Shown here: one piece after another, positions 51,369 through 60,179 of the stretch
How the letters are laid out: every line of letters begins with the position of its first letter
How positions within the stretch are numbered: the first letter of the stretch is position 1
Origin: DASXSB01 sp036506275
GTDB taxonomy: Bacteria; Methylomirabilota; Methylomirabilia; Rokubacteriales; CSP1-6
Direction: 5' to 3'
Assembly (NCBI GenBank): GCA_036506275.1
Contig: DASXSB010000054.1
Span: 1 to 64,000, forward strand
Length of the DNA stretch: 64,000 nucleotides
Translations under genes and position numbers: made by a program
Notes under the pieces: model-generated
Told to the model about the DNA's origin: nothing
Database searches by the model: none
What the model saw: only the letters and a program-made list of their open reading frames with translations

Positions 51369-51644
51369 CTACGACAGCATCAGCTCGGCCCAGCCCACCG
51401 TGTCGATGAGCTGATCGACCTCGGCGCGTGTTCGCCGCTCGACGCGGCGGCGGCGCCGCGGGGCACCTTCGCCCGGTGATTGATAGCGCCGGAGACGCCG
51501 GTCGCGGATCACCTCCACGTCGTCCTGCTTGGCGAACGCCTGGCGCAGCAGCTCGAAGAGCGACTCGCGGGAGCGATCGACGATGATGAGGCGCCGCCGC
51601 ACGTTCGCCCGCGATGCAACGGGAACGCCACACCCAAACGCCAC
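51369..51644 (-). CDS. Small hypothetical protein
   Basis: Up to 91 residues. The convincing part begins RRRLIIVDRSRESLFELLRQAF, a beta-strand/helix start like a receiver-like or nucleotide-binding half-domain. It continues DDVEVIRDRRLRRYQSPGEG, a very basic stretch, and ends VDQLIDTVGWAEL. The start is uncertain (GTG 51644 or a later GTG at 51602 just before homologous-looking sequence). The codon use fits the neighbours. I recognise no family; it could be a diverged half receiver or an orphan. Confidence 0.5.
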   Translation of the reverse strand: MAFGCGVPVASRANVRRRLIIVDRSRESLFELLRQAFAKQDDVEVIRDRRLRRYQSPGEGAPRRRRRVERRTRAEVDQLIDTVGWAELMLS

Positions 51645-51715
51645 GTTTGCCGGAGAGATACCACGCGTGAACCTGTCAAGCCGCCAACAGCGACGTCAGG
51701 AGCGATCGGAATCGA

Positions 51716-54031
51716 TCACGTCTGCAGCGCGCGCCACACGCGTTCGGCGCGAAGCGGCATGTCGAGATGCCGGACGTGAAACGGCGCCAGCGCATCCACC
51801 ACGGCGTTGACGATGGCCGGCGTGGAGCCGATGGTAGCCGCTTCACCGATGCCCTTGGCGCCCATCGGATTGAAGGGGGTCCGGGTGACGGTAGCGTCGG
51901 TCACGAACGATGGAAGGTCGGTCGCGCGCGGCACCGCGTAGTCCATGAGGGAGCCCGTGAGGAGCTGGCCGTCGGCGGCGAAGACGACCTCCTCCAGCAG
52001 CGCCTGCGCGATCCCTTGCGCGAGACCACCGTGGACCTGCCCCGCCACCAGATTCGGGGTGATCCGCACGCCGCAGTCGTCGACGGAGACGAAGCGGCGC
52101 ACCGTCACGTGCCCGGTGGCGCGGTCGATCTCGACCACGGCCACGTGGGCGCCGAAGGGATACACGAGCTGAGGGGGACGGAAGAAGTCGGTGGCCTCCA
52201 GCCCTGACTCCAGGCCGGCCGGCAGCGCGCCCCCGTAAGCGGTGGCCGCGATCTGCGCGAGCGTCAGCGCGCTCTTCGGGGAGCCCTTGACCTGATAGCG
52301 GCCGTCGTCGAGGACGACGTCGTCGGCCGCGGCCTCCAGCATATGGGCCGCGACGCGGCGTGCCTTCTCCTGCACCTTCACGGCGGCGCCGAGGATGGCG
52401 GAGCCGCCCACGGCGAGGCTGCGGCTCCCGCCGGTCCCGTTGCCCATCGGGATGGCGGCGGTGTCACCGTGACGGACCACGATCTTGTCGAAGTCCACTC
52501 CGAGCTGATCGGCGATGATCTGCGCGAACGTCGTCTCGTGTCCTTGACCGTGCGCCGACGTTCCCGTGTAGGCGGTGACGGTGCCGCCCGGCTCCACGCG
52601 CACCACCGCGCTCTCGAAGGGGCCGAAGCCACACATCTCGACGTAGCACGCCATCCCGATGCCGAGCAGCGGCGTATCCGCCCGCTGGCGCCGCTCGCGC
52701 TGCTCCGTGCGCAGCTTTCCATACTCGGCGACGTCGAGGGCCTTGGTGAGCGCGCGATCGTACTCGCCGCTGTCGTAGTGCTGTCCCGTCGGCGCCTGAT
52801 ACGGGAAGGCGTCAGGCGGGATGAAGTTCCGCCGTCGCACCGTTTCCGGAGCCCGCCCCAGCTCGGCGGCGATGACGTCGACGATGCGCTCGATGTAGTA
52901 CGCCGCCTCCGGCCGCCCCGCGCCGCGATAGGCGGCGACGGGCGTGCTGTTCGTGAAGACACACGTGGCCTTGAGGTCGAGATGGGGGATGCGATACACG
53001 CCCACGCCCATCATGAGCGTGAGCTCGGGGATGAACGTGAAGATCGGGTAGGCGCCGATGTCGGCCGTGACCCGCAGGCGGAGGGCGGTGATGGCGCCGT
53101 CGTCCTCCACTGCCGCTTCGACGTCGGCGACCTGCGCGCGTCCGTGCGTGGTCGTCATCATGTGCTCGAGCCGCGTCTCCGTCCAGCGCACGGGAATGTG
53201 GTGGACGCGGGCGATGACGGCGAGGGTGGCGTCCTCCGGATAGAGGCCGAACTTGACACCGAAGCCGCCACCCACCTCGGGCGCGATGACGCGCACGAGA
53301 TTCTGCGGGAGGCCGAGCGCGGTCGCGATGTCGTTGCGCAGCACGTGCGGCGCCTGGTTGGTGGCCCACACCACGATGCCGCCGGTGGCGGGATCGGGAG
53401 CGGCGAGGACGGCGCGGCCCTCCATGGGCACGCCCGACAGGCGCTGGCTGATCATGCGTTGGCGGACGACACGGCGCGCGCGCGCGAAGGCGGCGTCGGG
53501 ATCGCCGGCGCGGATCTCCTTCACGTGCTCGACGTTGCCGGGCGCGTCGTCGTGCAGGAGGGGCGCGCTCTTCTCGAGGGCGGCGAAGGCGTCGGCGACG
53601 GCGGGCAATGGCTCCCAGTCCACGACGACGTCGGCGGCGGCATCGGCGGCGAGCGCTTCCGACGTGGCGACGACGGCCGCCACCGCCTCCCCCACGTGGC
53701 GCACGCGTCCTAGTGACAGCGGGCAATGCCGACGCCCCGCGCTCACCTCGCCGTCGCTGGGGCCGCCTCCCTCACCGCCGCCGCCGAGCGGCACCGGCGC
53801 CGTGTGGCGCCGGATGTCCTCTCCGGTGAGGACCAGCCTCACGCCCTCGCGCGCGCGCGCCGCGCTCGTGTCGATGGACCGGATGCGCGCGTGCGCGTGC
53901 GGGCTGCGCACGAAGGCGACGTGGTGGAGACCGGGAACACCGATGTCACCCACGTACGCGGAGCGGCCCGTGACCAGCCGCGGATCTTCTTTGCGCCGGA
54001 CTTCGGCGCCCATGAGGCGAGGCGTGCTCAT
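51716..54031 (-). CDS. Xanthine-dehydrogenase-family molybdopterin subunit (form II CoxL-like)
   Basis: 771 residues from ATG 54031 (AAAGGA 6 bases upstream). The N-terminal a/b-hammerhead has GAEVRRKEDPRLVTGRSAYV, VRSPHAHARI. The molybdopterin domain carries the form II CoxL active-site loop VAAYRGAGRPEAAY (near 367; form I CO dehydrogenase has AYRCSFR). Other blocks are YTGTSAHGQGHETTFAQI, GNGTGGSRSLAVGG and the catalytic Glu in MGAKGIGEAA (near 724). It should be a molybdenum hydroxylase, but not a proven CO dehydrogenase. No [2Fe-2S] or FAD subunit gene lies next to it on either side, which is unusual. Confidence 0.9.
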   Translation of the reverse strand: MSTPRLMGAEVRRKEDPRLVTGRSAYVGDIGVPGLHHVAFVRSPHAHARIRSIDTSAARAREGVRLVLTGEDIRRHTAPVPLGGGGEGGGPSDGEVSAGRRHCPLSLGRVRHVGEAVAAVVATSEALAADAAADVVVDWEPLPAVADAFAALEKSAPLLHDDAPGNVEHVKEIRAGDPDAAFARARRVVRQRMISQRLSGVPMEGRAVLAAPDPATGGIVVWATNQAPHVLRNDIATALGLPQNLVRVIAPEVGGGFGVKFGLYPEDATLAVIARVHHIPVRWTETRLEHMMTTTHGRAQVADVEAAVEDDGAITALRLRVTADIGAYPIFTFIPELTLMMGVGVYRIPHLDLKATCVFTNSTPVAAYRGAGRPEAAYYIERIVDVIAAELGRAPETVRRRNFIPPDAFPYQAPTGQHYDSGEYDRALTKALDVAEYGKLRTEQRERRQRADTPLLGIGMACYVEMCGFGPFESAVVRVEPGGTVTAYTGTSAHGQGHETTFAQIIADQLGVDFDKIVVRHGDTAAIPMGNGTGGSRSLAVGGSAILGAAVKVQEKARRVAAHMLEAAADDVVLDDGRYQVKGSPKSALTLAQIAATAYGGALPAGLESGLEATDFFRPPQLVYPFGAHVAVVEIDRATGHVTVRRFVSVDDCGVRITPNLVAGQVHGGLAQGIAQALLEEVVFAADGQLLTGSLMDYAVPRATDLPSFVTDATVTRTPFNPMGAKGIGEAATIGSTPAIVNAVVDALAPFHVRHLDMPLRAERVWRALQT

Positions 54032-54203
54032 GCTCGTTCCTTTCATGATGCGCGATTCAGCGGTCGAGGATCGCCACCGCGCGCGTCCAGCCGGCGGACG
54101 CACCGCGGATCTTCACCGGGCCCTGGACCCTCCTCACGGGCTTCGTCGTCGACGATCTTACCGGAAAGGAGCGGCGCCCGCGGGGAGACGGAAGGCGGGT
54201 CGG

Positions 54204-55430
54204 CTACAGCGCGTCGAAGGTACCGCGGACACGGAACATCAGGCTGTGACCGGACTGATCGGTGGCGGGGGGAAGGTTTTCTCGACTCTCGGGAAGCCAC
54301 GAATGGCTCTTCGCCTTGAAATACTGGAATTGTAGGTTGTCCGGCTTGCCGGGCTCGGTCTCCGGCGTGTACGTGTACGTCAAGCCCACGTTGAGGTCCA
54401 CGGTGTCGGTCAGTCGTTTCGCGTACTGAAAATCGAGATACGCAAACAGACTGACGGCCTTGCTGGGAGTGCCAAGCTTTGCGAGGTCGGGCTTCGCCAG
54501 TCCCGCCACCGTCCCCGCGAAGCCGGAGTCGCGCGTGAATTTCGAATAGTGCGCGCCGAGGCCGGGAACGGTGACGTCGAAGAACACGCCCTTGGGAACG
54601 GCCTGGAGGCCGCCGATGAACAGCTCCCGATCGGGGAGGGCGGCGATCTGGGCAGGCAGGATATCGTCGAGGGCGCCGAGCACCGGACGCCGCAATGGCA
54701 AGAGCGAGCTGGCGCTGAGCTTCACCACCGAGAGCGGGATGCCCGCCTTCACGATCGCCGACGCATCGAAGCTCATGTGGGCCAGCATGTCCTCCACATC
54801 CTTGCGCCCGATGTTGCCGTCCTTGGCCAGACGGGCCACCGCCTTCGACAGATAGTCGGCGTCGTAGTGGAGGTTGAGCTGGAAGTTCGCGCGGAAGACC
54901 TTGTACGCGGTCGCGTATCCGCGGACCCCGATCTCCGACGTGCTGAGGCTGGTGCTGGTGATGGTGATCGGGATCTCGGTGGGGGAATCGAACTGCCGCG
55001 GATACGGAGTGCCGAGCTCCAGCGTGCCCTTCGCCTTCCCCTTCAGCGTGAGCGTCTCGTGGTCGAGCGAGAACTCGGTGTCCTGGAGCCGCAGCGCCAG
55101 GCTGCGATTGGTGAGAGCGATCCCGGGATCCGGCGCCGGCCGCCGCGCGTCGTCCTCGCGCCCGCCCGGGAGCTGGGCGGGGGATGGCTGCGTGAAGTTG
55201 CTCTCCTCCTTTTTCTCCTGCGGCCAGTTGGACGAATCGTAGATGTCCTTGAGGAATCCGAGCACTTTCCCGGCGACGTGGGAGGCGTCGAGCGCGAAGT
55301 TGAGCGCCTGGTCGGCGCCGTCGGGAAATTCGGTCTCGAGATTCCGCAGAATGCCGGCGAGATCTCCCCCGGTCGGGAGACGGAGGCCCTTTCCGAGCGG
55401 CCCCGGAATGCGTCCTCGCGGATGGCCCAT
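54204..55430 (-). CDS. Unknown beta-strand-rich protein, 408 residues
   Basis: I recognise no family. The first third is mixed helix (NLETEFPDGADQALNFALDA, HVAGKVLGFLKDIYDSSNW) and a Glu/Pro-rich linker. From about residue 105 onward it is strand-rich with many amphipathic alternations: LALRLQDTEFSLDHETLTLKG, IPITITSTSLSTSEIGVRGY, VFRANFQLNLHYDADYLSKA and a C-terminal series of likely outer-membrane-type strands (SLFAYLDFQYAKRL, VDLNVGLTYTYTPE, LMFRVRGTFDAL). There is no signal peptide or Cys. Codon use looks coding, and the frame is the only one in this stretch with protein-like composition. It could be an unusual beta-barrel or a structural protein. Confidence 0.55.
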   Translation of the reverse strand: MGHPRGRIPGPLGKGLRLPTGGDLAGILRNLETEFPDGADQALNFALDASHVAGKVLGFLKDIYDSSNWPQEKKEESNFTQPSPAQLPGGREDDARRPAPDPGIALTNRSLALRLQDTEFSLDHETLTLKGKAKGTLELGTPYPRQFDSPTEIPITITSTSLSTSEIGVRGYATAYKVFRANFQLNLHYDADYLSKAVARLAKDGNIGRKDVEDMLAHMSFDASAIVKAGIPLSVVKLSASSLLPLRRPVLGALDDILPAQIAALPDRELFIGGLQAVPKGVFFDVTVPGLGAHYSKFTRDSGFAGTVAGLAKPDLAKLGTPSKAVSLFAYLDFQYAKRLTDTVDLNVGLTYTYTPETEPGKPDNLQFQYFKAKSHSWLPESRENLPPATDQSGHSLMFRVRGTFDAL

Positions 55431-55524
55431 CAGAACTGCTCTGGCGCCACAGGAACGTATCTCGAACCGTGGGCACAGTCAATCGGCGCGGCGCCGGCGA
55501 TCGCCACCGCCGCGGGCGACGCGG

Positions 55525-57177
55525 CTAGCGGCGCACGCCCGGCGGCGCCGGCAGCAGACCGAACGCGCGCTCGATGGCGAGGCCGATGGCGAGCAGGCGC
55601 CGGTCCGTGCCCGACGCCCCATCCAGCTCGAGCCCGACGGGCAACCCATCGCGCGTGAGGCCGATAGGAATGCTGAGCCCGGGCAGTCCGGCGTTGCTGC
55701 CGGGATCGGTGTTCCGGATGAACGTCGGAAACGTCGGGACCTGGGCGCCATTGAGCTCCACCGTCTGATCGTGACCGATCGGCCGCGCGGGAAGGATGGT
55801 GGTCGGAAACACGAGCGCGGCGACACCGTTGCGCCGGAAGTAGTTGCGATAGGCCTCCTCGAGGGCGGGACGGCGCGCGGAGAGAATCGCCTGGTACACG
55901 GACGCCGGCACCGCGCCCGGTCCCGACAGCGTCTGCAGCACGCCCTTCACGTCGGGGCTCGCCACCGCATCGATGAGCGCACGGAAGGAGACGCCGGGGG
56001 CGTTGGCGGCGAGGTACAGGGGCAGATCGCGGTTGGCCTCGTAGAACACGAGCGGGAAGCTCACCGCCTCGTTGAGGGCGGCGAGGTCGGCGATGTCATC
56101 CTCCACCAGCACCGCGCCCGCGCCCTGGAGCGCGCGCAGCGCGTTGTCGACGACCACGGCCAGCGCGGCGTCGAGGTTCGTGAAGAAATTCTTGCGCGCG
56201 ACACCGAGGCGCAGGCCGGCGAGCCGTTCGGGACGGAGCACCGTGCTCTCACCGGCGATGACCGCGTCGAGCAGGGCCACGTCCGCCACCGACCGCGCCA
56301 TCGGTCCCGGCGTGTCGCGCGTGTGCGAGAGCGGCACCACCGACGTGACGTGAGCGGCGTCGAAGGTGCCGGGATAGCGCCCGACGGTGGGACGGAATCC
56401 GACGATCCCGCACAGCGCCGCCGGAATCCGGGTGGAGCCGCCGGTGTCGGTACCGAGACTGGCGGGCGCGATGCGTGCGGCCACGGCGGCGCCGTTGCCG
56501 CCGCTGCTGCCACCCGCGATCAGCGACGGCGCATACGGATTGCGGACGGGACCGAAGGCGGCGTTGTTGCTCGTGATGCCGAACGCCAGCTCGTGCATGT
56601 TCGTCTTCGCGAAGAGAGCGGCGCCCGCGCGGATGCAGGCGGCCACGACCTCGGCGTCCCGCTGCGGGCGGTTGCGGGCGAGCCCGCGCGTGGCGGCGGA
56701 GGTCGTGAGCGCGACCGTGTTGATGTTGTCCTTCACGAGGAGGGGGAGCCCGTGCAGCGGACCGAGCCGGCGGCCCTGCGCGCGGGCGACGTCGGCCGCG
56801 CGCGCCGCCTCCAGGAGCTTGGCGGCTTCCATCGAGATCAACGCGTTGAGCGAGCTGAGCGCGCCCGCCTGCGCGATCAACCGCTCGGCGTAGCGCTCCG
56901 CGCTGAGATCGCCGGTGCGCATGGCCGCGATCGCTTGCGTCGCCGTGAGCTCCAGAGGATCGATGGGCGGGGCGGGTGGGGGCGACGCCGCTCTCGTACA
57001 GCCGGCCGTGATCCAGCCACCGCCGGCGAACGCACCGGTGGCGGCCAGACCTCGAAGGAAATCACGCCGGTGAAGCGTCGACCGCCTGATCAGATGCGCC
57101 TCGCCCCTCGCACGAAGAGACGCCGTGGGACTGCCGAAACGTGGCGGAATGATGTGCCGTCGCTCGAACGCTGTCAA
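55525..57177 (-). CDS. Tat-exported amidase (amidase-signature family), lipoprotein
   Basis: The Ser-Ser-Lys triad is complete: Lys in LHGLPLLVKDNINT, Ser in the AGGSSGGNGAAVAAR loop and Ser in LGTDTGGSTRIPAALCG. The leader has a twin-arginine motif (HRRDFLRGLAATGAFAGGG) running into a lipobox (ITAGC), so a folded, lipid-anchored periplasmic amidase is predicted. The start is unclear. TTG 57177 gives 550 residues but puts 36 residues before the RR motif. A CTG at 57093 with GAGG in front would give a normal Tat leader. It probably hydrolyses small amides; the substrate is unknown. Divergent from msrA. Confidence 0.85.
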   Translation of the reverse strand: MTAFERRHIIPPRFGSPTASLRARGEAHLIRRSTLHRRDFLRGLAATGAFAGGGWITAGCTRAASPPPAPPIDPLELTATQAIAAMRTGDLSAERYAERLIAQAGALSSLNALISMEAAKLLEAARAADVARAQGRRLGPLHGLPLLVKDNINTVALTTSAATRGLARNRPQRDAEVVAACIRAGAALFAKTNMHELAFGITSNNAAFGPVRNPYAPSLIAGGSSGGNGAAVAARIAPASLGTDTGGSTRIPAALCGIVGFRPTVGRYPGTFDAAHVTSVVPLSHTRDTPGPMARSVADVALLDAVIAGESTVLRPERLAGLRLGVARKNFFTNLDAALAVVVDNALRALQGAGAVLVEDDIADLAALNEAVSFPLVFYEANRDLPLYLAANAPGVSFRALIDAVASPDVKGVLQTLSGPGAVPASVYQAILSARRPALEEAYRNYFRRNGVAALVFPTTILPARPIGHDQTVELNGAQVPTFPTFIRNTDPGSNAGLPGLSIPIGLTRDGLPVGLELDGASGTDRRLLAIGLAIERAFGLLPAPPGVRR

Positions 57178-57285
57178 GCCGCTGAACTGGTTCCGCCGCC
57201 GGCGGCGGTGAACAACCGTCGGGGCCCGGACGGTGGGCGCGGGCGTGGCGCTGGTCCCCGCGGGCGGCTCACGCGCAGGGGAGTG

Positions 57286-57314
57286 TTGACCGCACTCACG
57301 ACGGCGCCGAGAAT
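57286..57314 (+). promoter_or_regulatory. Candidate promoter for msrA
   Basis: TTGACC (5 of 6) and GAGAAT (4 of 6) are 17 bases apart, and the -10 is 33 bases before the msrA ATG. Plausible but weak. Confidence 0.35.
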
Positions 57315-57347
57315 GGCATGTAACCACGCTCATCACGGGAGGACGTC

Positions 57348-58019
57348 ATGTGGGGGACTTCGCGAGCTAAGCTGGTCATGCCGACGGCGGAGACCGCGCT
57401 CAGAGGCCGTGCGGAGAAGATGCCGGTGCCCGCCGCTCATTTCGTCAACGGGCGCCCGCTGGCGCCGCCGTTCCCCGCCGGTCTCGAGCGCGCGATGTTC
57501 GGTCTCGGTTGCTTCTGGGGCGCCGAACGGAAGTACTGGACGGTGCCCGGCGTGTTCACTACCGCGGCCGGCTACGCGGGCGGCCTCACGCCGAACCCCA
57601 CGTACGAAGAGGTGTGTAGCGGCCGCACCGGTCACAACGAAGTCGTGCAGGTCGTATTCGATCCCCGCGCCGTCGACTACGGGACACTGCTCAAGATCTT
57701 CTGGGAGAGCCACGATCCCACGCAGGGCATGCGGCAGGGCAACGACGTCGGGACGCAGTACCGCTCCGGAATCTACGTGTACGGACCCGAGCAGCGTCGT
57801 CTCGCGGGAGCCTCACGCGACGCCTACCAGCGCGTCCTGACGGCCGCCGGCTATGGGCCCCTCACCACCGAGATCCTGGACGCGCCGGAGTTCTACTACG
57901 CGGAGGCGTATCACCAGCAGTACTTGGCGAAGAATCCGAACGGATACTGCGGCCTCGGCGGCACCGGCCTCGCGTGTCCGGCCGGGCTCGCCGAGGCAGC
58001 GGAGGGAAGCGGGCGCTAA
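57348..58019 (+). CDS. msrA: Peptide-methionine (S)-S-oxide reductase MsrA
   Basis: 223 residues. The catalytic Cys55 is in FGLGCFWGAERKYWTVPGV. Further MsrA blocks are TAAGYAGGLTPNPTYEEVC, GRTGHNEVVQVVFDP, FWESHDPTQGMRQGNDVGTQYRS and FYYAEAYHQQYLAKNPNGYC. A C-terminal CGLGGTGLACP holds candidate resolving Cys. It repairs oxidised methionine. Start ATG 57348 has GGGAGG 5 bases upstream; an N-terminal extension of about 45 residues precedes the core. It converges with, and overlaps by three bases, the stop of the first PEP-CTERM gene. Confidence 0.95.
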   Translation: MWGTSRAKLVMPTAETALRGRAEKMPVPAAHFVNGRPLAPPFPAGLERAMFGLGCFWGAERKYWTVPGVFTTAAGYAGGLTPNPTYEEVCSGRTGHNEVVQVVFDPRAVDYGTLLKIFWESHDPTQGMRQGNDVGTQYRSGIYVYGPEQRRLAGASRDAYQRVLTAAGYGPLTTEILDAPEFYYAEAYHQQYLAKNPNGYCGLGGTGLACPAGLAEAAEGSGR

Positions 58020-58924
58020 ACGCCTGAGCTCTTCGGCCGGCGATACCGGCGAAGCGCCAGGCCCACGAGCCCGGACCCGAGAAGCGCCAGCGTCGTCGGC
58101 TCGGGCACGCCCGCCGGCGGCGGCGTCGGGCCTCCATCCGGAGGCGGAACCGGGGCGAGCGACAGATCGAACCAGATGTGGTGGTTCTGGACGATCCCCG
58201 AGATGCCGTTCTGCAGCGACCCCTGGAGAACCTTCCCGTTCTGGTTGCCGTCGCCGAAGCCGACGGCGGCCGGGTTGCCGCCGAAGCCGCCGCTGCCGCC
58301 GCTCGCGTCACCGGTCTCCCACGTCATGCCCTTGTAGAAGAAGCCGATGTTGCCCTCCCCCGCCGGGACCGTGAAGCCGGGGCCCCGGACGACGAGCTGG
58401 AAGGCATTGAGCTTGTCGTCGTGGGAGTCGAAGTAGCCGACGTTGTCCCACGTGACGATGATCTCGTTCGCAATGTCCGTGCGCAGATGCATCACGCCGC
58501 TGAGGGCACCCCGCGTGTCGACGTCCGCGAAGAACGGGCTGATGATCGGCTGCGCCGCGCCCTGCGGTCCGGACGGGGTGAAGGCCGCGAGGCCCGAATT
58601 GGGCCCCAGCGTGATGTTGCCGTTGTTGTTCGCCGAGAACACCGTGTACGTGTTGCCGAAGAACGGGAGCGAGAACCCGAGAGAAATGTTCTGCTGGAAC
58701 CCGTCATCGTTGCGGCCCGTAGCGAGACCGACATTGGCAGCGCTGCCGCCACCGTTGGTCACCACTACCGCCCCGATGCCGCCCCCGATGAGATCGGTGT
58801 AATACGTGGTCGACGGAATCAGCGCGCTATTGGGAATGATGTCGACAACGGCCTGGGCGGGCACTGTCGCCGCCAGGAGCAATGCAGTAAAGCCGAGGAC
58901 CCCGAGCACTTTCGTGACTCTCAT
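58016..58924 (-). CDS. Nidogen-like PEP-CTERM exported protein, copy A
   Basis: 302 residues from ATG 58924. The signal peptide (VLGVLGFTALLLAATVPAQA) is followed by a NIDO-like domain: NNNGNITLGPNSGLAAFTPSG, IISPFFADVDTRG, EIIVTWDNVGYFDSHDDKLNAFQLV and GNIGFFYKGMTWETGDASGG. After the linker PPPDGGPTPPPAG comes the PEP-CTERM tail VPEPTTLALLGSGLVGLAL with a basic RRYRRPK end, recognised by exosortase. The protein should be cleaved and placed on the cell surface or in matrix. It is nearly identical to copy B at 59173. Neither exosortase nor matrix glycosyltransferases are in the window. Confidence 0.88.
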   Translation of the reverse strand: MRVTKVLGVLGFTALLLAATVPAQAVVDIIPNSALIPSTTYYTDLIGGGIGAVVVTNGGGSAANVGLATGRNDDGFQQNISLGFSLPFFGNTYTVFSANNNGNITLGPNSGLAAFTPSGPQGAAQPIISPFFADVDTRGALSGVMHLRTDIANEIIVTWDNVGYFDSHDDKLNAFQLVVRGPGFTVPAGEGNIGFFYKGMTWETGDASGGSGGFGGNPAAVGFGDGNQNGKVLQGSLQNGISGIVQNHHIWFDLSLAPVPPPDGGPTPPPAGVPEPTTLALLGSGLVGLALRRYRRPKSSGV

Positions 58925-59048
58925 AAGAGGCGTCTCCCTGTTCGCAATGTTCGCCGACGAAGCGACTGTTGGAAAACCGTGCATAGAACGCGCCGACCTT
59001 GTAAATACAGGGGAAAATGCTTTGGTACGACCAATTGGACGCGGTATC

Positions 59049-59063
59049 TGAAAACTTTCCCGA
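59049..59063 (-). promoter_or_regulatory. Box shared upstream of PEP-CTERM genes (copy A, single)
   Basis: On the minus strand GTCGGGAAAGTTTTC lies about 125 bases upstream of copy A. The two boxes upstream of copy B (60180-60225) match it at most positions. The rest of the 248-base gap (58925-59172) has no gene; it includes a short AT-rich stretch (about 59008-59030). Confidence 0.4.
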
Positions 59064-59172
59064 CGGCGCTCTAAGGGCGGGGCGAGCGAGGGATTACTCC
59101 GGATTGCGGCGGGACCGACGCTCAGTGCGCCGGCCCCGCCGTGATGGCACGGAACGATCGTCGGCTAGATCG

Positions 59173-60069
59173 TCACCGTTTCGGCCGGCGGTACCGGCGA
59201 AGCGCCAGTCCGAGCAAGCCTGAGCCGACCAGCGCGATCGTTGCCGGCTCCGGCACCCCCGCCGGGGGCGGAGTGACGCCATCCGGAGGCGGAATGGGCG
59301 CCAGCGAGAGATCGAACCAGATGTGGTGGTTCTGGACGATCCCCGAGATGCCGTTCTGCAGCGACCCCTGAAGCACTTTCCCGTTTTGCTGGCCGTCGCC
59401 GAAGCCGACGGCGGCCGGGTTGCCGCCGAAGCCGCCGCTACCGCCGCTCGCGTCACCGGTCTCCCACGTCATGTTCTTGTAGAAGAAGCCGATGTTGCCC
59501 TCCCCCGCCGGGACCGTGAAGCCGGGGCCCCGGACGACGAGCTGGAAGGCATTGAGCTTGTCGTCGTGGGAGTTGAAATAGCCAACGTTGTCCCACGTGA
59601 CGATGATCTCGTTCGCAATGTCGGTTCGTAGATGCATCAGGCCGCTGCCCGCGCCCCGCGTGTCGACGTCTGCGAAGAACGGGCTGATGATCGGCTGCGT
59701 CGCGCCCTGCGGTCCGGCCGGGGTGAACGCCGCGAGACCCGAATTGGGCCCCAACGTGATGTTGCCGTTGTTGTTGGCGGAGAACGCGGTGTACGTGTTG
59801 CCGAAGAAGGGGAGCGAGAACCCCAGGGCAATGTTCTGCTGAAAACCGTCGTCGTTGCGACCGGACGGATCTCCGACGTTGGCGGCGCTGCCACCCCCGT
59901 TGGTCACCACCACGGGTCCGATCCCGCCACCGATCTGGTCGGTGTAGTACGTCGTCGACGGGATCAGCGCACTGTTCGGAATGATGTCGACGACGGCGCC
60001 GGCCGGGACCGCCCAGCCGACGACGAGGACGGTGAACGCAATGAACCCGAGACTCTTCCTTTTACCCAT
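59173..60069 (-). CDS. Nidogen-like PEP-CTERM exported protein, copy B
   Basis: 298 residues from ATG 60069 (GGGAGG 4 bases upstream). It repeats copy A almost residue for residue between the signal peptide and the tail: NNNGNITLGPNSGLAAFTPAG, IISPFFADVDTRG, VTWDNVGYFNSHDDKLNAF, FFYKNMTWETGDASGG. The tail is VPEPATIALVGSGLLGLAL and RRYRRPKR. The differences concentrate in the signal peptide (FIAFTVLVVGWAVPAGA) and the Pro-linker. A recent tandem duplication of about 0.9 kb explains the pair. Both genes point the same way, and each has its own upstream box and probably its own promoter. Confidence 0.88.
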   Translation of the reverse strand: MGKRKSLGFIAFTVLVVGWAVPAGAVVDIIPNSALIPSTTYYTDQIGGGIGPVVVTNGGGSAANVGDPSGRNDDGFQQNIALGFSLPFFGNTYTAFSANNNGNITLGPNSGLAAFTPAGPQGATQPIISPFFADVDTRGAGSGLMHLRTDIANEIIVTWDNVGYFNSHDDKLNAFQLVVRGPGFTVPAGEGNIGFFYKNMTWETGDASGGSGGFGGNPAAVGFGDGQQNGKVLQGSLQNGISGIVQNHHIWFDLSLAPIPPPDGVTPPPAGVPEPATIALVGSGLLGLALRRYRRPKR

Positions 60070-60179
60070 GCAGCCTCCCCTCGCGATGTGACGACCACCC
60101 TCGACGACTGCCGTGAATTGCGACGCGCGCCGCAGGCGTGCATTCCGTGGGCCCGCCAGAACGCTATGCGGGCGATTTC

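Noticed and set aside
52343..53713. 456-codon plus-strand frame inside the CoxL-like gene
   Set aside because: Shadow of the minus-strand gene; no motif of its own.
54043..55482. 479-codon frame on the same strand as the unknown 408-residue protein
   Set aside because: Its product is Arg/Gly/Pro-rich and repetitive. The 408-residue frame has strand-like, protein-like composition.
58016..60069. Tandem 0.9-kb duplicates as a mobile element
   Set aside because: No terminal inverted repeats, target duplications or transposase; both units are whole genes with signal and sorting tails.
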